Assembly: GCF_003967275.1 (NCBI RefSeq)
Contig: NZ_AP018721.1
Coordinates: 806,001 to 870,000, forward strand
Reading direction: 5' to 3'
Length of the DNA: 64,000 bases
Source of the DNA: Sulfuritortus calidifontis
GTDB taxonomy: Bacteria > Pseudomonadota > Gammaproteobacteria > Burkholderiales > Thiobacillaceae
This document shows positions 24,110-33,923 of this stretch, in pieces. The stretch's first letter is position 1; each line of letters starts with the position of its first letter. Made by a program: the position numbers and the translations under genes. The notes beneath the pieces were generated by a model. It worked only from the letters and a program-made list of their open reading frames with translations. It had not been told where the DNA came from and made no database searches.

Positions 24110-26164
24110 TCAATCCTGCGCGATGCGGTCGGAGGCTTCCAGCAGCTGGCCGATCTTCTGTTTGATCTCTTCGAAGCGGTAGGGCTTGGCCAGATAGTCG
24201 TCCATGCCCGCCTCCAGGCAGCGTTCGCGATCGCCGGTGAGGGCGTGGGCGGTGACGGCGAGGATGGGGATGCGCCGGCCGCTGCCCAGCTCGCGGTGGC
24301 GGATGATGCGGGTGGCCTCGTAGCCGTCCATCACCGGCATCTGGCAATCCATCAGGATCAGGTCGAAGTCGCCGGCATCGAGCGCATCCAGCGCCTGCTG
24401 GCCGTTGCCGGCGAGCGTGTGGCGATAGCCCAGCTTGGCCAGGATGGTCTTGACCAGGGTCTGGTTGATCGGATTGTCCTCGGCTACCAGGATGTGGCGC
24501 TCCGCGGCGGCGATGGGCGCAGCGGCCGGTTCGGCGGCCGGCGTCGGCGGCTGGGCCGACGGAATTTCGACCACCGGGGCGGCAAGCTCGAACGGCAGGT
24601 CGAAATAAAAACTGGAGCCTTCGCCGGGCCGGCTTTCCAGCCAGAGGCTGCCGCCCATCAGCCGAGTCAGTTGCTGGCAGATGGTCAGGCCCATGCCGGC
24701 GCCGCCATAGCGGCGGGTGGAGCTGCCGTCGGCCTGGGCGAAGGCGTCGAAGATCTTCTGCTGGACCGACTCGGGGATGCCGATGCCGGTGTCGTTGACC
24801 GCGAACTGGACATGGGCCCGGCCTTCGGCTGCGGTGCCCAGGCTGGCGCTCAGGGTGACGCTGCCCGATTCGGTGAACTTGATGGCGTTGTCGAGCAGGT
24901 TGCTCAGCACCTGGCGCAGCCGCAGCGGGTCGCCGATCACCCGCTCGGGCAGGCCCGGGCCGAAGTCGCGCACGATGGTCAGGCCCTTGGCCCGGGCCAT
25001 GCCGGCGAAGAGGTCGGCCGCGTCGTTGAGGCTGGCCGGCAGATTGAATGCGGTGGGCGCCAGCTTGAGGCTGCCTTGTTCGATCTTGGCGAAATCGAGC
25101 AGGTCTTCGATCAGGCTGTAGAGGTCGCGGCTGGACTGGTCGATGATGTTGAGCATGTCGCGCTGCTCGCGGTTCATCGGCGTGTCGATCATGAGCTGGG
25201 CCATGCCCATGATGCCGTTGAGCGGCGTGCGCAATTCGTGGCTGATGTTGGCGAGGAACTGCGATTTGGCCTCGCTCGCCCGCAGTGCGGCGTCGCGCGC
25301 CTCGGCCAGTTCCGCCGCCTGCAGCTCCAGGGCCCGGTTCTTGTCGGACAGCGCCTGCTCGCTGCGATAGAGCTTGCCCAGGGCATCGCGGAAGGCGTCG
25401 AGCGCGCTGTAGAGCGAGGCGAAGGCCGGGTCGCGCGCCGGCGCCGGCTGTGCCGGCGTGGTGTCGCCCTGGCGCAGCCGGCCCAGGCTGTGCTCGACGT
25501 GGCCGAACTGCTGCGACATGCCGCGGACCAGCCAGTAGATGAGGCCGGCCAGGCCCGCCACCAGCACGGCGATCAGACCGCCCAGCAGGAACATGCGCTG
25601 CTGGATGGTGGCCGATTCCCGGCGCATTTCCCTGGTCGTCTCCAGCCGGGTGTTCTCCATCAGCTTGAGGAAGATGTGGTTGATGCGGTTGAAGCGGTTG
25701 GACACCTGGTTGGTGTAGACCAGGCGCAGGTCGCGGTTGGCCAGGACCATTTCCAGGCCGATGATGGCGGTGTTCTTGTAGTCGGTCAGGTCCTGCTGCA
25801 AGTTGTTCATCAAGGCCGATTCGGTCGGGGCGATGCCGAAGTGGCTGGCGCTGGCTTGGGCCTGCAGGCGGTCGATGCGGTCGATCAGGTGGCGGCCCTG
25901 CAGATAGACCTCGCCCGGCTTGCCGATATCCTGCTGACGGTCCAGCAGCTTGAACACTTCGTTGTTGATCTCGGAGAACTCGATATAGCTTTTCGAGATC
26001 GCCTCCTGGCGCACCAGGTCGTCGCCGGTGAGGTGATCGAGCAGGGCGTTGTACTGGCGGGCGACGAAGAACAGGCTGGCGGCGATCAGGCCGATGGCCA
26101 GGCTGGCCAGCAGGGCGATCAAGGTCAATCGGCGGGAAAGCGCGCTGGTCTGGAGCATGGTCAA
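24110..26164 (-). CDS. Hybrid sensor histidine kinase
   Basis: 684 residues. TM1 spans about 11-33 and TM2 about 172-195, around a helical periplasmic sensor domain. The HisKA box is [16 protein letters not shown]. The ATPase motifs are [13 protein letters not shown] and [10 protein letters not shown], preceded by [16 protein letters not shown]-terminal receiver domain follows ([24 protein letters not shown]). No output domain or Hpt is present, so a separate Hpt and regulator must be elsewhere. The start overlaps by 4 bp the stop of the phosphatase gene. The signal is unknown. Confidence 0.85.
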   Translation of the reverse strand: MTMLQTSALSRRLTLIALLASLAIGLIAASLFFVARQYNALLDHLTGDDLVRQEAISKSYIEFSEINNEVFKLLDRQQDIGKPGEVYLQGRHLIDRIDRLQAQASASHFGIAPTESALMNNLQQDLTDYKNTAIIGLEMVLANRDLRLVYTNQVSNRFNRINHIFLKLMENTRLETTREMRRESATIQQRMFLLGGLIAVLVAGLAGLIYWLVRGMSQQFGHVEHSLGRLRQGDTTPAQPAPARDPAFASLYSALDAFRDALGKLYRSEQALSDKNRALELQAAELAEARDAALRASEAKSQFLANISHELRTPLNGIMGMAQLMIDTPMNREQRDMLNIIDQSSRDLYSLIEDLLDFAKIEQGSLKLAPTAFNLPASLNDAADLFAGMARAKGLTIVRDFGPGLPERVIGDPLRLRQVLSNLLDNAIKFTESGSVTLSASLGTAAEGRAHVQFAVNDTGIGIPESVQQKIFDAFAQADGSSTRRYGGAGMGLTICQQLTRLMGGSLWLESRPGEGSSFYFDLPFELAAPVVEIPSAQPPTPAAEPAAAPIAAAERHILVAEDNPINQTLVKTILAKLGYRHTLAGNGQQALDALDAGDFDLILMDCQMPVMDGYEATRIIRHRELGSGRRIPILAVTAHALTGDRERCLEAGMDDYLAKPYRFEEIKQKIGQLLEASDRIAQD

Positions 26165-26823
26165 CGGTTCAGGTTCTGCCAGAGATCGACCGGAATCCTG
26201 GCCAGGGGCGCGCCGGCCTGGCCATTCTCCGGTTTGAACAGGAAGGCGTCGCCTTCCTCGTCGGGCCAGATGCCGATGGCCTCCATGATGTTGGCGTTGT
26301 GGGCGACGATGACGGTGTTGCTGCCCTCGGCCGGCGCTTTGTCCAGCAGGCGCTTGAGGTGGGCCGTTTTGCTGGCGCGCTCGGGGGCGGTGAGCCGGGT
26401 GGCGAAGTAGAGGCCTTCGTCGGCCTCGCCTCGCTCGAAGGCGAGCCGAGCGGTGTCGATGGCACGGCAGAACGGGCTGGCCTTGACCAGGCCGACCGGA
26501 ATCTTGTTTCGGCGGAAGGCGTTGCCGATGCTGCGGGCCTGGTTCCGTCCTTCATCCGAAAGCGGTCGCTGGGTGTCGCAGTTGCCCATGACCGGGTTGT
26601 CGTCGAGCATGAACATATCGGTGGCCGTGTGGCGGAAGTAGAAGACATAGCCGCCTTTCTGCAGCTTGGGCAGCAGAGCCTTGAGTTGCGCGGCGGTCAG
26701 CGTGGGTGGCTTGGCCATGGGCTCGGCCGCGGCGCTGGCCGTGGCCAGGCCGAGGGCCAGAACAGCGAAGACAAGTCGGCGCAGGGCCGGGTGCGACGTC
26801 ACGGGATCAAAGCCTCCAATCAA
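26161..26823 (-). CDS. Exported histidine phosphatase family protein
   Basis: 220 residues. A signal-like hydrophobic segment (LVFAVLALGLATASAAA) is followed by a histidine phosphatase domain: YFRHTATD carries the catalytic Arg-His, and VIVAHNANIMEA carries the second His. Because it looks exported it is unlikely to be a SixA-type phosphohistidine phosphatase acting on the neighbouring kinase. The substrate is unknown. Confidence 0.7.
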   Translation of the reverse strand: MIGGFDPVTSHPALRRLVFAVLALGLATASAAAEPMAKPPTLTAAQLKALLPKLQKGGYVFYFRHTATDMFMLDDNPVMGNCDTQRPLSDEGRNQARSIGNAFRRNKIPVGLVKASPFCRAIDTARLAFERGEADEGLYFATRLTAPERASKTAHLKRLLDKAPAEGSNTVIVAHNANIMEAIGIWPDEEGDAFLFKPENGQAGAPLARIPVDLWQNLNR

Positions 26824-26941
26824 ACGGCAGCGGCAGGGCTGCTGTCGGTTTTGTTATGTTTTGTATGGCTCAATTCTGCCGGAATATTTACTTCATCGAC
26901 AGTGCCGGCGTCCTGTATAAAGAAAGAAACAAGAGCGTGAC

Positions 26942-28387
26942 ATGACCATCAACCTGACCTTTTATGGCGCCGCCCGCGAAGTCACCGGTTCCTGCTATCT
27001 GGTGGAGTCGGCCGGCCTGCGCTTTCTGGTCGATTGCGGCATGTTCCAGGGCGGCAAGCCGGCCGAGATCAAGAACCGGCATACGCCGCGCTTCGACCCC
27101 GAGACCCTGGATTTCGTCCTGCTCAGCCATGCCCACATCGACCACTCGGGCCTGATCCCGCGCCTGGTCAACCTGGGTTTTCGCGGTCCGGTCTATTGCA
27201 CCGACGCCACCGCCGACCTCTTGCAGGTGATGTGGCCGGACTCGGCCTTCATCCTGGAAAAGGAGGCGGAGTGGCGCAACTACGCCAAGCACAAGCGGCG
27301 TGGCGAGCTGAAGACCGAGGCGGCGCCGCTCTACACCGTGGCCCAGGCCCAGGCCGCGCTCAAGCGGCTGAAGCGGGTGGACTACGGCGAGTGCATCCAG
27401 CCGCACGAGCGGGTGCGCGCCTGCTTCCGTGACGCCGGCCACATCCTGGGCGCGGCCATCCTCGAGGTCTGGCTGCAGGACGGCGGCGAGACGCGCAAGC
27501 TGGTGTTCTCGGGCGACATCGGCATGCCGGGCCGGCCGCTGATGAACGACCCGACGCCGATCGCCGAGGCCGACTACCTGTTGGTCGAGTCGACCTACGG
27601 CAACCGCCTGCACAAGACCCTGGAGGCGACGGTGGAGGAATTCGTCGACGCCCTGAACGACACCCTGGTCAAGCGCCGGGGCAACGTCGTCATCCCGTCC
27701 TTCGCCGTCGGCCGCACCCAGGAGATCCTCTACCTGCTCACCCGCTTCATCCGTGAGGGCCGCATACCGCCGCATACCGCGATCTTCGTCGATTCGCCCA
27801 TGGCGGCCGAGGCCACCGAGATCACCCTCAAGCACTGGACCGAGCTCGATGTCGAGGGCCGCGAGCTGGTCAACTGGACCCGCCACAACGACAACGGCAG
27901 GCCTTACATCCGCTTCACCGAGAGCGTCGAGGACTCGATGGCGATCAACAAGATCAGCCAGGGCGCGGTGATCATCTCCGCCTCGGGCATGTGCGACGCC
28001 GGCCGGGTCAAGCACCACCTCAAGTTCAACCTGCCGCGGCCGGAATGCTCGGTGATCATCTCCGGCTTCCAGGCCCAGGGCACCCTGGGCCGCCGGCTGG
28101 TCGACGGTGCCCGCTCGGTGAAGATCTTCAAGGAGTGGGTGCCGGTGCGGGCCAGCCTGTATACCTTGGGCGGCCTGTCGGCCCATGCCGACCGCGACGC
28201 CCTGCTCGGCTGGCTCGGCCGCTTCGAGCGGCCGCCGCAGACCGCCTTCGTCATCCACGGCGAGGAAGACACCGCGCTCGGCTTCGCTGATACCATGCGC
28301 AAGCAGTTGGGCTGGCCGGTTGAGGTGCCGGTGGCCGGTGCGGTCTATGATTTGCAGGGTGGCAAGGCGCGCCTGCGCCAACAGTAA
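26942..28387 (+). CDS. Beta-CASP metallo-beta-lactamase RNA hydrolase
   Basis: 481 residues. The MBL zinc motif is LLSHAHIDHSGLIP, followed by DAGHILGAAIL, FSGDIGM and a beta-CASP cap (FAVGRTQEIL, ISASGMCDAGRV, LSAHADRDALLGWL). This is the CPSF/YSH1-like bacterial family, thought to act on RNA ends. All metal ligands are present. The upstream 118-bp gap is comparatively AT-rich and likely holds its promoter. Confidence 0.85.
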   Translation: MTINLTFYGAAREVTGSCYLVESAGLRFLVDCGMFQGGKPAEIKNRHTPRFDPETLDFVLLSHAHIDHSGLIPRLVNLGFRGPVYCTDATADLLQVMWPDSAFILEKEAEWRNYAKHKRRGELKTEAAPLYTVAQAQAALKRLKRVDYGECIQPHERVRACFRDAGHILGAAILEVWLQDGGETRKLVFSGDIGMPGRPLMNDPTPIAEADYLLVESTYGNRLHKTLEATVEEFVDALNDTLVKRRGNVVIPSFAVGRTQEILYLLTRFIREGRIPPHTAIFVDSPMAAEATEITLKHWTELDVEGRELVNWTRHNDNGRPYIRFTESVEDSMAINKISQGAVIISASGMCDAGRVKHHLKFNLPRPECSVIISGFQAQGTLGRRLVDGARSVKIFKEWVPVRASLYTLGGLSAHADRDALLGWLGRFERPPQTAFVIHGEEDTALGFADTMRKQLGWPVEVPVAGAVYDLQGGKARLRQQ

Positions 28388-28420
28388 AAGCAAGGAAACA
28401 ACAAGCAGGAGGGGTGAGGG

Positions 28421-28780
28421 ATGGAATGGCATATCCAATTGCTCGGCCGGGGCTTGCATGTCCAGATGAGCCAGGCGGCGGCCGCCGCGCTGGAGAACCG
28501 GGCAACGCCGCTGCATGTCGAGATGGAGCTGTATTTCAGCTGCCTGATCCGCAAACGGGTGCACTTCGATCGGCCCCAGCGGGGCGAGACGGCGCTGATC
28601 GGCCAGGACCTGAGCATCGGCTTTCGGCCGGTGATGAGCCGGGGCGGCTGCTCGGTCGCCGACACCGACCCCGAGGCGATGCTGGTCGACCTGCCCACCG
28701 GCGAGCCCCAGCGCTTCGTGCCGCGCTGGCTCAGATTGGACCACCGCAACGGCCGCTGGCAGGGCGAATTCGGTTACTGA
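28421..28780 (+). CDS. Hypothetical protein, 119 residues
   Basis: A small soluble protein that I do not recognise. It starts behind a strong GGAGGGGTGAGGG site. Its sequence is consistent with a single beta-rich domain (LYFSCLIRKRVHFDRPQ, LIGQDLSIGFRPVM). It follows the beta-CASP gene by 33 bp and precedes lutA by 53 bp, so it may belong to either unit. Confidence 0.6.
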   Translation: MEWHIQLLGRGLHVQMSQAAAAALENRATPLHVEMELYFSCLIRKRVHFDRPQRGETALIGQDLSIGFRPVMSRGGCSVADTDPEAMLVDLPTGEPQRFVPRWLRLDHRNGRWQGEFGY

Positions 28781-28833
28781 TTCGACGTGGCTTCGGCTAG
28801 CATAGTCGGACCCCTTTTCATTCGAGTCGGCCC

Positions 28834-29580
28834 ATGCGCGTCGCCCTGTTCGTCACCTGCCTCGTCGACCTCATGCGGCCCAGCGTCGGCTTCGCCGCCG
28901 TGAAGCTGCTGGAAGGTCTGGGCGCCGAGGTGGTGGTGCCGCCGGAGCAGACCTGCTGCGGCCAGCCCGCCTACAACAGCGGCGACCTGGCCACGGCCCG
29001 CGATCTGGCCAGGCCGCTGGTCGACGCCCTGGCCGGCTTCGAGCACGTGGTGGTGCCGTCCGGCTCCTGCGCCGGCATGCTGGTCAAGCATTACCCCGAG
29101 CTGTTCGAACACGAACCCGAGTGGCACGCCAAGGCCATCACCCTGGCCCGGCGCACCCGCGAGCTGTCCGCCTTTCTGGCCGAGCATGGCGCGCGGCTCG
29201 CCGCCAGCCATGCGGGCAGGGTGGCCATGCACGATTCCTGTTCCGCGCGGCGCGAACTGAACGTGCTGGCCGAGCCGCGTGCCCTGCTGGCGCAGGTCGA
29301 TGGGCTGGAACGCGTGGAGATCAAGGAAGCGGAAACCTGCTGCGGCTTCGGCGGCACCTTCTGCGTGAAGTACCCGGACATCTCGGCGCGCATGGTCGCC
29401 GACAAGGCCGCCGCCGTCATCGCCAGCGGCGCCGACACCCTGGTCTCGGGCGACCTCGGCTGCCTGCTCAACATCGCCGGCCGGCTCAAGCGCATGGAAA
29501 GCAGCGTGCGTGTGTATCACCTGGCCGAGCTGCTGGCCGGCATGACCGAGGTGCCGGGCATCGGCGAGGCCGGGCGATGA
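28834..29580 (+). CDS. lutA: LutA-type CCG Fe-S protein
   Basis: 248 residues with two CCG cysteine-rich domains (EQTCCGQPAYNSGD; EAETCCGFGGTFCVKY) and the conserved CLVDLMRPSVG start. LutA is one of three proteins for L-lactate oxidation to pyruvate. Its stop overlaps the lutB ATG (ATGA). Confidence 0.9.
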   Translation: MRVALFVTCLVDLMRPSVGFAAVKLLEGLGAEVVVPPEQTCCGQPAYNSGDLATARDLARPLVDALAGFEHVVVPSGSCAGMLVKHYPELFEHEPEWHAKAITLARRTRELSAFLAEHGARLAASHAGRVAMHDSCSARRELNVLAEPRALLAQVDGLERVEIKEAETCCGFGGTFCVKYPDISARMVADKAAAVIASGADTLVSGDLGCLLNIAGRLKRMESSVRVYHLAELLAGMTEVPGIGEAGR

Positions 29581-30995
29581 AGCCGACCGCGCACGCCTTC
29601 GAGCGCAACGCCCGCCAGGCCCTGCACGACGCCACCTTGCAGCAGGCCCTGGCCCGGGCGCGCGGCGGCTTCGTCGACAAGCGGCGCGCCGCCATCGAGG
29701 CCTTGCCCGAGTTCGCCGCCCTGCGCGCGGCCGGGCGCGCGATCAAGGACCACACCCTGGCCAACCTCGACCACTACCTGCTGCGCTTCGAAGCGCAGGT
29801 GCAGGCCAAAGGCGGCCAGGTGCACTGGGCCGAGACACCGGAAGAGGCCTGCGCCGCCGTGCTCGACATCTGCCGTCAGGCCGGCGCGAAGCTGGTGGCC
29901 AAGGGCAAGTCCATGGTCGGCGAGGAGATCGCCATCAACGATGCGCTGGAGGCGGCCGGTTTCGAGGTGGTGGAGACCGACCTGGGCGAATACATCATCC
30001 AGATCGCGCACGAGCCGCCCAGCCACATCATCGCCCCGGCGGTGCACAAGACCCGCCAGCAGATCACCGAGCTGTTCGAGGGCCTGCACCACCAGCCGGG
30101 CTTGACCCGGCCCTTGCAGACCGTGCCGCAGATCGTCGATGAGGCGCGCCAGGTGCTGCGCGACAAATTCCTCGCCGCCGACGTCGGCATCACCGGCGCC
30201 AACTTCCTCATCGCCGAGACCGGCTCGGCCGTCATCGTCACCAACGAGGGCAACGGCGATCTTTCCGCCACGCTGCCGCGGGTGCACATCGTGCTCGCCA
30301 GCATCGAGAAGGTGGTGCCCACCCTGGAGGACGCCTCGGTGCTGCTGCGCCTTCTGGCGCGCAGCGCCACCGGCCAGGAGATCACCAGCTACACCACCTT
30401 CTTCACCGGGCCGAGACGGGCCGATGATCCCGACGGCCCCGAAGAGTTCCATGTGGTGCTCATCGACAACGGCCGCAGTGCCATGCTGGCCGGGCCCTAT
30501 CGCGAGATGCTGCGCTGCATCCGCTGCGGCGCCTGCCTCAACCATTGCCCGGTCTACGGCGCGGTCGGCGGCCATGCCTACGGCTGGGTCTATCCCGGGC
30601 CGATGGGCGCGGTGCTCACGCCGCTGATGGTCGGCCTGGAGGAGGGCCGGCCGCTGCCCAACGCCTCGACCTTGTGCGGCCGCTGCGAAGCGGTCTGCCC
30701 GATGGCGATCCCGCTGCCGAAACTCTTGCGCGAGCACCGGCGCCAGGAATTCGCCCGGCATCTGACGCCGCCGCGCGCCCGCTGGGCCCTGGCCGCCTGG
30801 GCCTTCTTCGCCAGGCGGCCGCAGCTCTATCGCCGGGCCGCGCGCCTGGCCGCCGGCCTGCTCGGCAAACTCGCCCGAGGTCGGGGGCGCTTCCGCAGTT
30901 TGCCTTTCGCTTCCGCCTGGACCGCGGCGCGAGACCTGCCGGCGCCGCAGGGCGAGACCTTCATGGACCAGTGGCGGCGGAGGAACAAATCATGA
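29577..30995 (+). CDS. lutB: LutB-type Fe-S lactate oxidation protein
   Basis: 472 residues. The N-terminal LUD domain (residues about 70-300) ends with GITGANFLIAETGSAVIVTNEG. Ferredoxin motifs follow (CIRCGACLNHCPVY and CGRCEAVCPMAIPLP), then a hydrophobic-basic tail. This is the electron-carrying subunit of the LutABC L-lactate oxidising system. It overlaps both neighbours by 4 bp. Confidence 0.9.
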   Translation: MKPTAHAFERNARQALHDATLQQALARARGGFVDKRRAAIEALPEFAALRAAGRAIKDHTLANLDHYLLRFEAQVQAKGGQVHWAETPEEACAAVLDICRQAGAKLVAKGKSMVGEEIAINDALEAAGFEVVETDLGEYIIQIAHEPPSHIIAPAVHKTRQQITELFEGLHHQPGLTRPLQTVPQIVDEARQVLRDKFLAADVGITGANFLIAETGSAVIVTNEGNGDLSATLPRVHIVLASIEKVVPTLEDASVLLRLLARSATGQEITSYTTFFTGPRRADDPDGPEEFHVVLIDNGRSAMLAGPYREMLRCIRCGACLNHCPVYGAVGGHAYGWVYPGPMGAVLTPLMVGLEEGRPLPNASTLCGRCEAVCPMAIPLPKLLREHRRQEFARHLTPPRARWALAAWAFFARRPQLYRRAARLAAGLLGKLARGRGRFRSLPFASAWTAARDLPAPQGETFMDQWRRRNKS

Positions 30996-31642
30996 GCGGG
31001 GCCCGCGCCGCCATCCTCGACCGCCTCGGCCGGGCGCTGGGTCACGCCGGCGCGGCCGACGATGTCGAGGTCACCCGGCGTTTGCAGGCGCATCCGCGCG
31101 GGCCGCAGCCACAGTGGGCGGAAACCCCGCGCGTGCGTTTTCTGGCCAAGCTGGCCAAGGTGGCGGCCACCTATGCCGAATTGGAGTCGAAGTCGCAGAT
31201 CGTGTCGGCCGTGCAAGCCTATTTCGATGCGCAGGCCCTGCCGCGGCAACTGGTGGCGGCACCGCATCCGCTCTTGAACGAAGTGGTGTGGCCGCAAGAC
31301 TGGCAGGTGGCCCGGCGCCGTGCCCAGGGCGAGGACCGCACCGGCCTCAATGTGGCCTTCTGCGCCATCGCCGAGACCGGCAGCCTGGTTCTTCTGTCGG
31401 GGCCCGAGAGCCCGACCACGCTCAACTTCCTGCCCGAGGATTTTCTCTGCGTCCTGCCGGAGGGCCGCATCGTGCCGCGCCTGGAAGACGCCTGGGCGCT
31501 GCTGCGGGAGGAGCGCGGCGCCCCGCCGCGCGCGACCAACATCGTCACCGGCCCTTCGCGCACTGCCGATGTCGAGCAGACCATCCAGCTCGGCGCCCAC
31601 GGCCCGAGGCGGCTGCATGTGCTGCTGCTGAAAACGCCCTGA
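30992..31642 (+). CDS. lutC: LutC-type lactate utilisation protein
   Basis: 216 residues. A single LUD domain is visible (FCAIAETGSLVLLSGPESPTT; TNIVTGPSRTADVEQTI). It is the third subunit of LutABC. It begins inside the lutB stop codon and ends just before a run of REP-like palindromes. No lactate permease or LutR-type regulator is in this window. Confidence 0.9.
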   Translation: MSGARAAILDRLGRALGHAGAADDVEVTRRLQAHPRGPQPQWAETPRVRFLAKLAKVAATYAELESKSQIVSAVQAYFDAQALPRQLVAAPHPLLNEVVWPQDWQVARRRAQGEDRTGLNVAFCAIAETGSLVLLSGPESPTTLNFLPEDFLCVLPEGRIVPRLEDAWALLREERGAPPRATNIVTGPSRTADVEQTIQLGAHGPRRLHVLLLKTP

Positions 31643-31650
31643 TGCTGCAT

Positions 31651-31720
31651 GCCCTCCCCGCGAGCGGGGAGGGCGAGGGAGTGATTCGGCGGTGTTTCCC
31701 CCTCCCACAAGTGGGGGAGG
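31651..31720. repeat. Two REP-like palindromes between lutC and hypD
   Basis: GCCCTCCCCGCGAGCGGGGA followed by GGGC (31651-31674) and CCCTCCCACAAGTGGGGGAG nearby (to 31720) form two hairpins between converging genes. They may act as transcription stops or mRNA 3'-end stabilisers. Confidence 0.65.
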
Positions 31721-31771
31721 TGCATGGTTTCCCCACCTGGTTGTGCTGAAGCCTGTAAACGGAAGGGGGAA

Positions 31772-32959
31772 TCAAGCCGTCAAATCGGCCTCGACGCCGC
31801 CGGCCCACCAGATGCGGCAGGCCCCTTCGTCCGACACCATGCACGGCCCCACCGGGTGGCGCGGGGTGCAGGCGCGGCCGTAGAGCCGGCACTGGTTGGG
31901 GTAGCGCCGGCCGAGCACCACCTCGGCGCAGTCGCAGCCGGGCGGCATCTCGCCGGCGCGGCGGCGGCCGGGGGCGCTGTGGTCGGGATAGCGCTTGCGG
32001 GCGTCGTATCTGGCAAACGCGGGCTTGAGCGCATAGCCCGAAGCCGGGATGACACCGATGCCGCGCCAGTTGGCGTCGACCACGTCGAGCGTGGCCGCCA
32101 TCAGCCGGCGGCCGGTGGGGTTGCCGCCCGGCATCACCACTTCGCGATAGCAGTTGTCGAGAAAGCGTTCGCCGCTTTCGAGCTGGCGCAGCACCGAATA
32201 GAAGGCGGCGAGCAGCGATTCGGGCGTGAAGCCGGCCACCGCCGCGGGGATGTTGTGCTGGTCCACCACGAACTGCCATTCCTCCGGTCCCATCACGGCG
32301 GAAACATGGCCGGGCGCGATCAGGGCGTCGAAGCCGGGCCGGCCGGAGTGAAGCAGCATGGCCACCGCCGGCCAGGTCAGCCGGCCGGAGAGCAGGATGC
32401 TCAGGTTGTTTGGGCCCCCTCCCCCGCTGGCGGGGGAGGGGAGTTTCATTTCGGCCAGCATGGCCGCCAGCGGCGCGGTGGTGGTCTCGAAGCCGGCGGC
32501 GAAGAACACCACCGGCCGTCCGGGGTTGTCCAGGGCGATCTTGCGCGCCTCGATCGGGCTGGCGATCGGCCGCACGTCGGCGCCGGCCGCCTGGGCCTCG
32601 ATGAGGGAGCGGACCTCGCCCTTGGCCACGTTCACCGGCACCCGCAGCATGTCGCCGTAGGCGAGCAGGATCACCTTGTCCTGCAGGGCGAGCTGGATGG
32701 CCTGGTAGATGTCCTCTTCCGGGCAGATGCAGACCGGGCAGCCGGGGCCGGGCACCAGCTCCAGCCAGGCCGGCAGCGCGCCGCGCAGGCCGGCGTGGGT
32801 GATGGCGCGCTCGTGGCCGCCGCAGACGTTCATGATCTTGACCGGGCGGTCGAAGGCGAGGGCGTGGATCTTGCTGAGCCAGTGGCGGGCGTTCAATCCC
32901 CCCTCTGCCCCGTGCGCGGGGGAGAGGGAGGAATTTTTCGGGGGAGGTGCCGCGCTCAT
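31772..32959 (-). CDS. hypD: Hydrogenase maturation protein HypD
   Basis: 395 residues. It is recognised by NVCGGHERAI (catalytic cysteine), PGPGCPVCICPEEDI, FFAAGFETTTAP, and the C-terminal [4Fe-4S] and Cys-rich region (PGCDCAEVVLG, CRLYGRACTPRHP). With HypC it builds the Fe(CN)2CO group of the [NiFe] site. The ATG at 32959 overlaps the hypB stop. Two REP-like palindromes are read in frame: one in the N-terminal segment (KNSSLSPAHGAEGGLN) and one near residues 173-182 (LPSPASGGGGPNN). Both are extra to the conserved family sequence. Confidence 0.9.
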   Translation of the reverse strand: MSAAPPPKNSSLSPAHGAEGGLNARHWLSKIHALAFDRPVKIMNVCGGHERAITHAGLRGALPAWLELVPGPGCPVCICPEEDIYQAIQLALQDKVILLAYGDMLRVPVNVAKGEVRSLIEAQAAGADVRPIASPIEARKIALDNPGRPVVFFAAGFETTTAPLAAMLAEMKLPSPASGGGGPNNLSILLSGRLTWPAVAMLLHSGRPGFDALIAPGHVSAVMGPEEWQFVVDQHNIPAAVAGFTPESLLAAFYSVLRQLESGERFLDNCYREVVMPGGNPTGRRLMAATLDVVDANWRGIGVIPASGYALKPAFARYDARKRYPDHSAPGRRRAGEMPPGCDCAEVVLGRRYPNQCRLYGRACTPRHPVGPCMVSDEGACRIWWAGGVEADLTA

Positions 32960-33756
32960 GCCGTGTGCAGTCGCACGCCGTCGGGCTGGATCTTCGGCAG
33001 CCGCGTCCGGCCTTGCGCCACGCGCGCGCGCTGCGCCGTCAGTTGCTCGCGCAGCCAGGCCAGCCACGCGGCCAGGCCTTCGCCCTTCTTCGCCGACAGC
33101 CGGAACACCGGGGCCGGGTTGGCCAGCTCGCGCAGATGCGCTTCGGCCTTGGCCGGGTCGAAGTCGTCGAGCACGGCCAGAAGGTCGGTCTTGCTGATGA
33201 GCATGGCATCGGCGGCGCGGAACATCACCGGGTATTTCGCCGGCTTGTCGTCGCCCTCGGTGACCGAGAGCAGGGTGACGTTGAGGTGCTGGCCCAGGTC
33301 GAAGCTGGCCGGACAGACCAGGTTGCCGACGTTCTCGATGAACAAGAGGTCGACGCCGTCGAGCTGCATGTGGTGCAGCGCATCGTGCACCAGATGGGCG
33401 TCGAGATGGCAGGCGGTGCCGGTGACGATCTGGTGCGCTTGCACACCCTGGGCGCGGATGCGTTCGGCGTCGTTCTCGGTCTCCAGGTCGCCCTCGATCA
33501 CGGCGCAGTTGAATTCGTCCTTCAGCGCCGCCAGCGTCGCCTCCAGCAGCGCGGTCTTGCCCGAGCCGGGCGAGGACATCAGGTTGAGCGCGAGGATGCC
33601 GCGGGCATCGAAGTGGGCGCGGTTGTGCGCGGCCTGGTCGTCGTTCTTTTGCAGCAGGCCTTTCAACACCGAGACCGTGGTGGCGCTGGGTTCGACCGGC
33701 TTGTAGGCGAATTGCCGGTTGCCGGGAGTGAGGTTGCAGCCGCAGGTATCACACAT
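32956..33756 (-). CDS. hypB: Hydrogenase nickel-insertion GTPase HypB
   Basis: 266 residues. The N-terminal metal motif MCDTCGC is followed by the P-loop SSPGSGKTALLE, GDLETENDAERI, CHLDAHLVHDAL, ENVGNLVCPASFDLG and SKTDL. There is no poly-His stretch. It inserts nickel into the hydrogenase large subunit with HypA. The start at 33756 is fixed by the MCDTCGC motif. The longer frame runs into repeats. Confidence 0.92.
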   Translation of the reverse strand: MCDTCGCNLTPGNRQFAYKPVEPSATTVSVLKGLLQKNDDQAAHNRAHFDARGILALNLMSSPGSGKTALLEATLAALKDEFNCAVIEGDLETENDAERIRAQGVQAHQIVTGTACHLDAHLVHDALHHMQLDGVDLLFIENVGNLVCPASFDLGQHLNVTLLSVTEGDDKPAKYPVMFRAADAMLISKTDLLAVLDDFDPAKAEAHLRELANPAPVFRLSAKKGEGLAAWLAWLREQLTAQRARVAQGRTRLPKIQPDGVRLHTA

Positions 33757-33788
33757 GATGGGAGTGAGGCGTGAGGAGTGAGGGGTAT

Positions 33789-33881
33789 CCCCCTCCCCGC
33801 CTCCCCCACAAGTGGGGGAGGAGTACTCCCTCCCCACTCGTGCACCCTGAAGGGCATAAAGGGGAGGTTGGGAGGGGGTGG
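33789..33881. repeat. REP-like palindromes between hypB and hypA
   Basis: A compound of CCTCCCC hairpins including CTCCCCCACAAGTGGGGGAG and the tail ACCCTGAAGGGCATAAA. The same tail, one base different, recurs at about 56932 next to the DUF1537 gene, showing that this is one dispersed family. The 167-bp gap holds no gene. Confidence 0.75.
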
Positions 33882-33923
33882 TCTTTCCGTAGACAAAGAT
33901 TCATAGCCATCCGCCTAAGACCA

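Noticed and set aside
26161-26823. SixA-type phosphohistidine phosphatase controlling the adjacent hybrid kinase
   Set aside because: The protein has an apparent export signal, so it should not reach the cytoplasmic phosphorelay.
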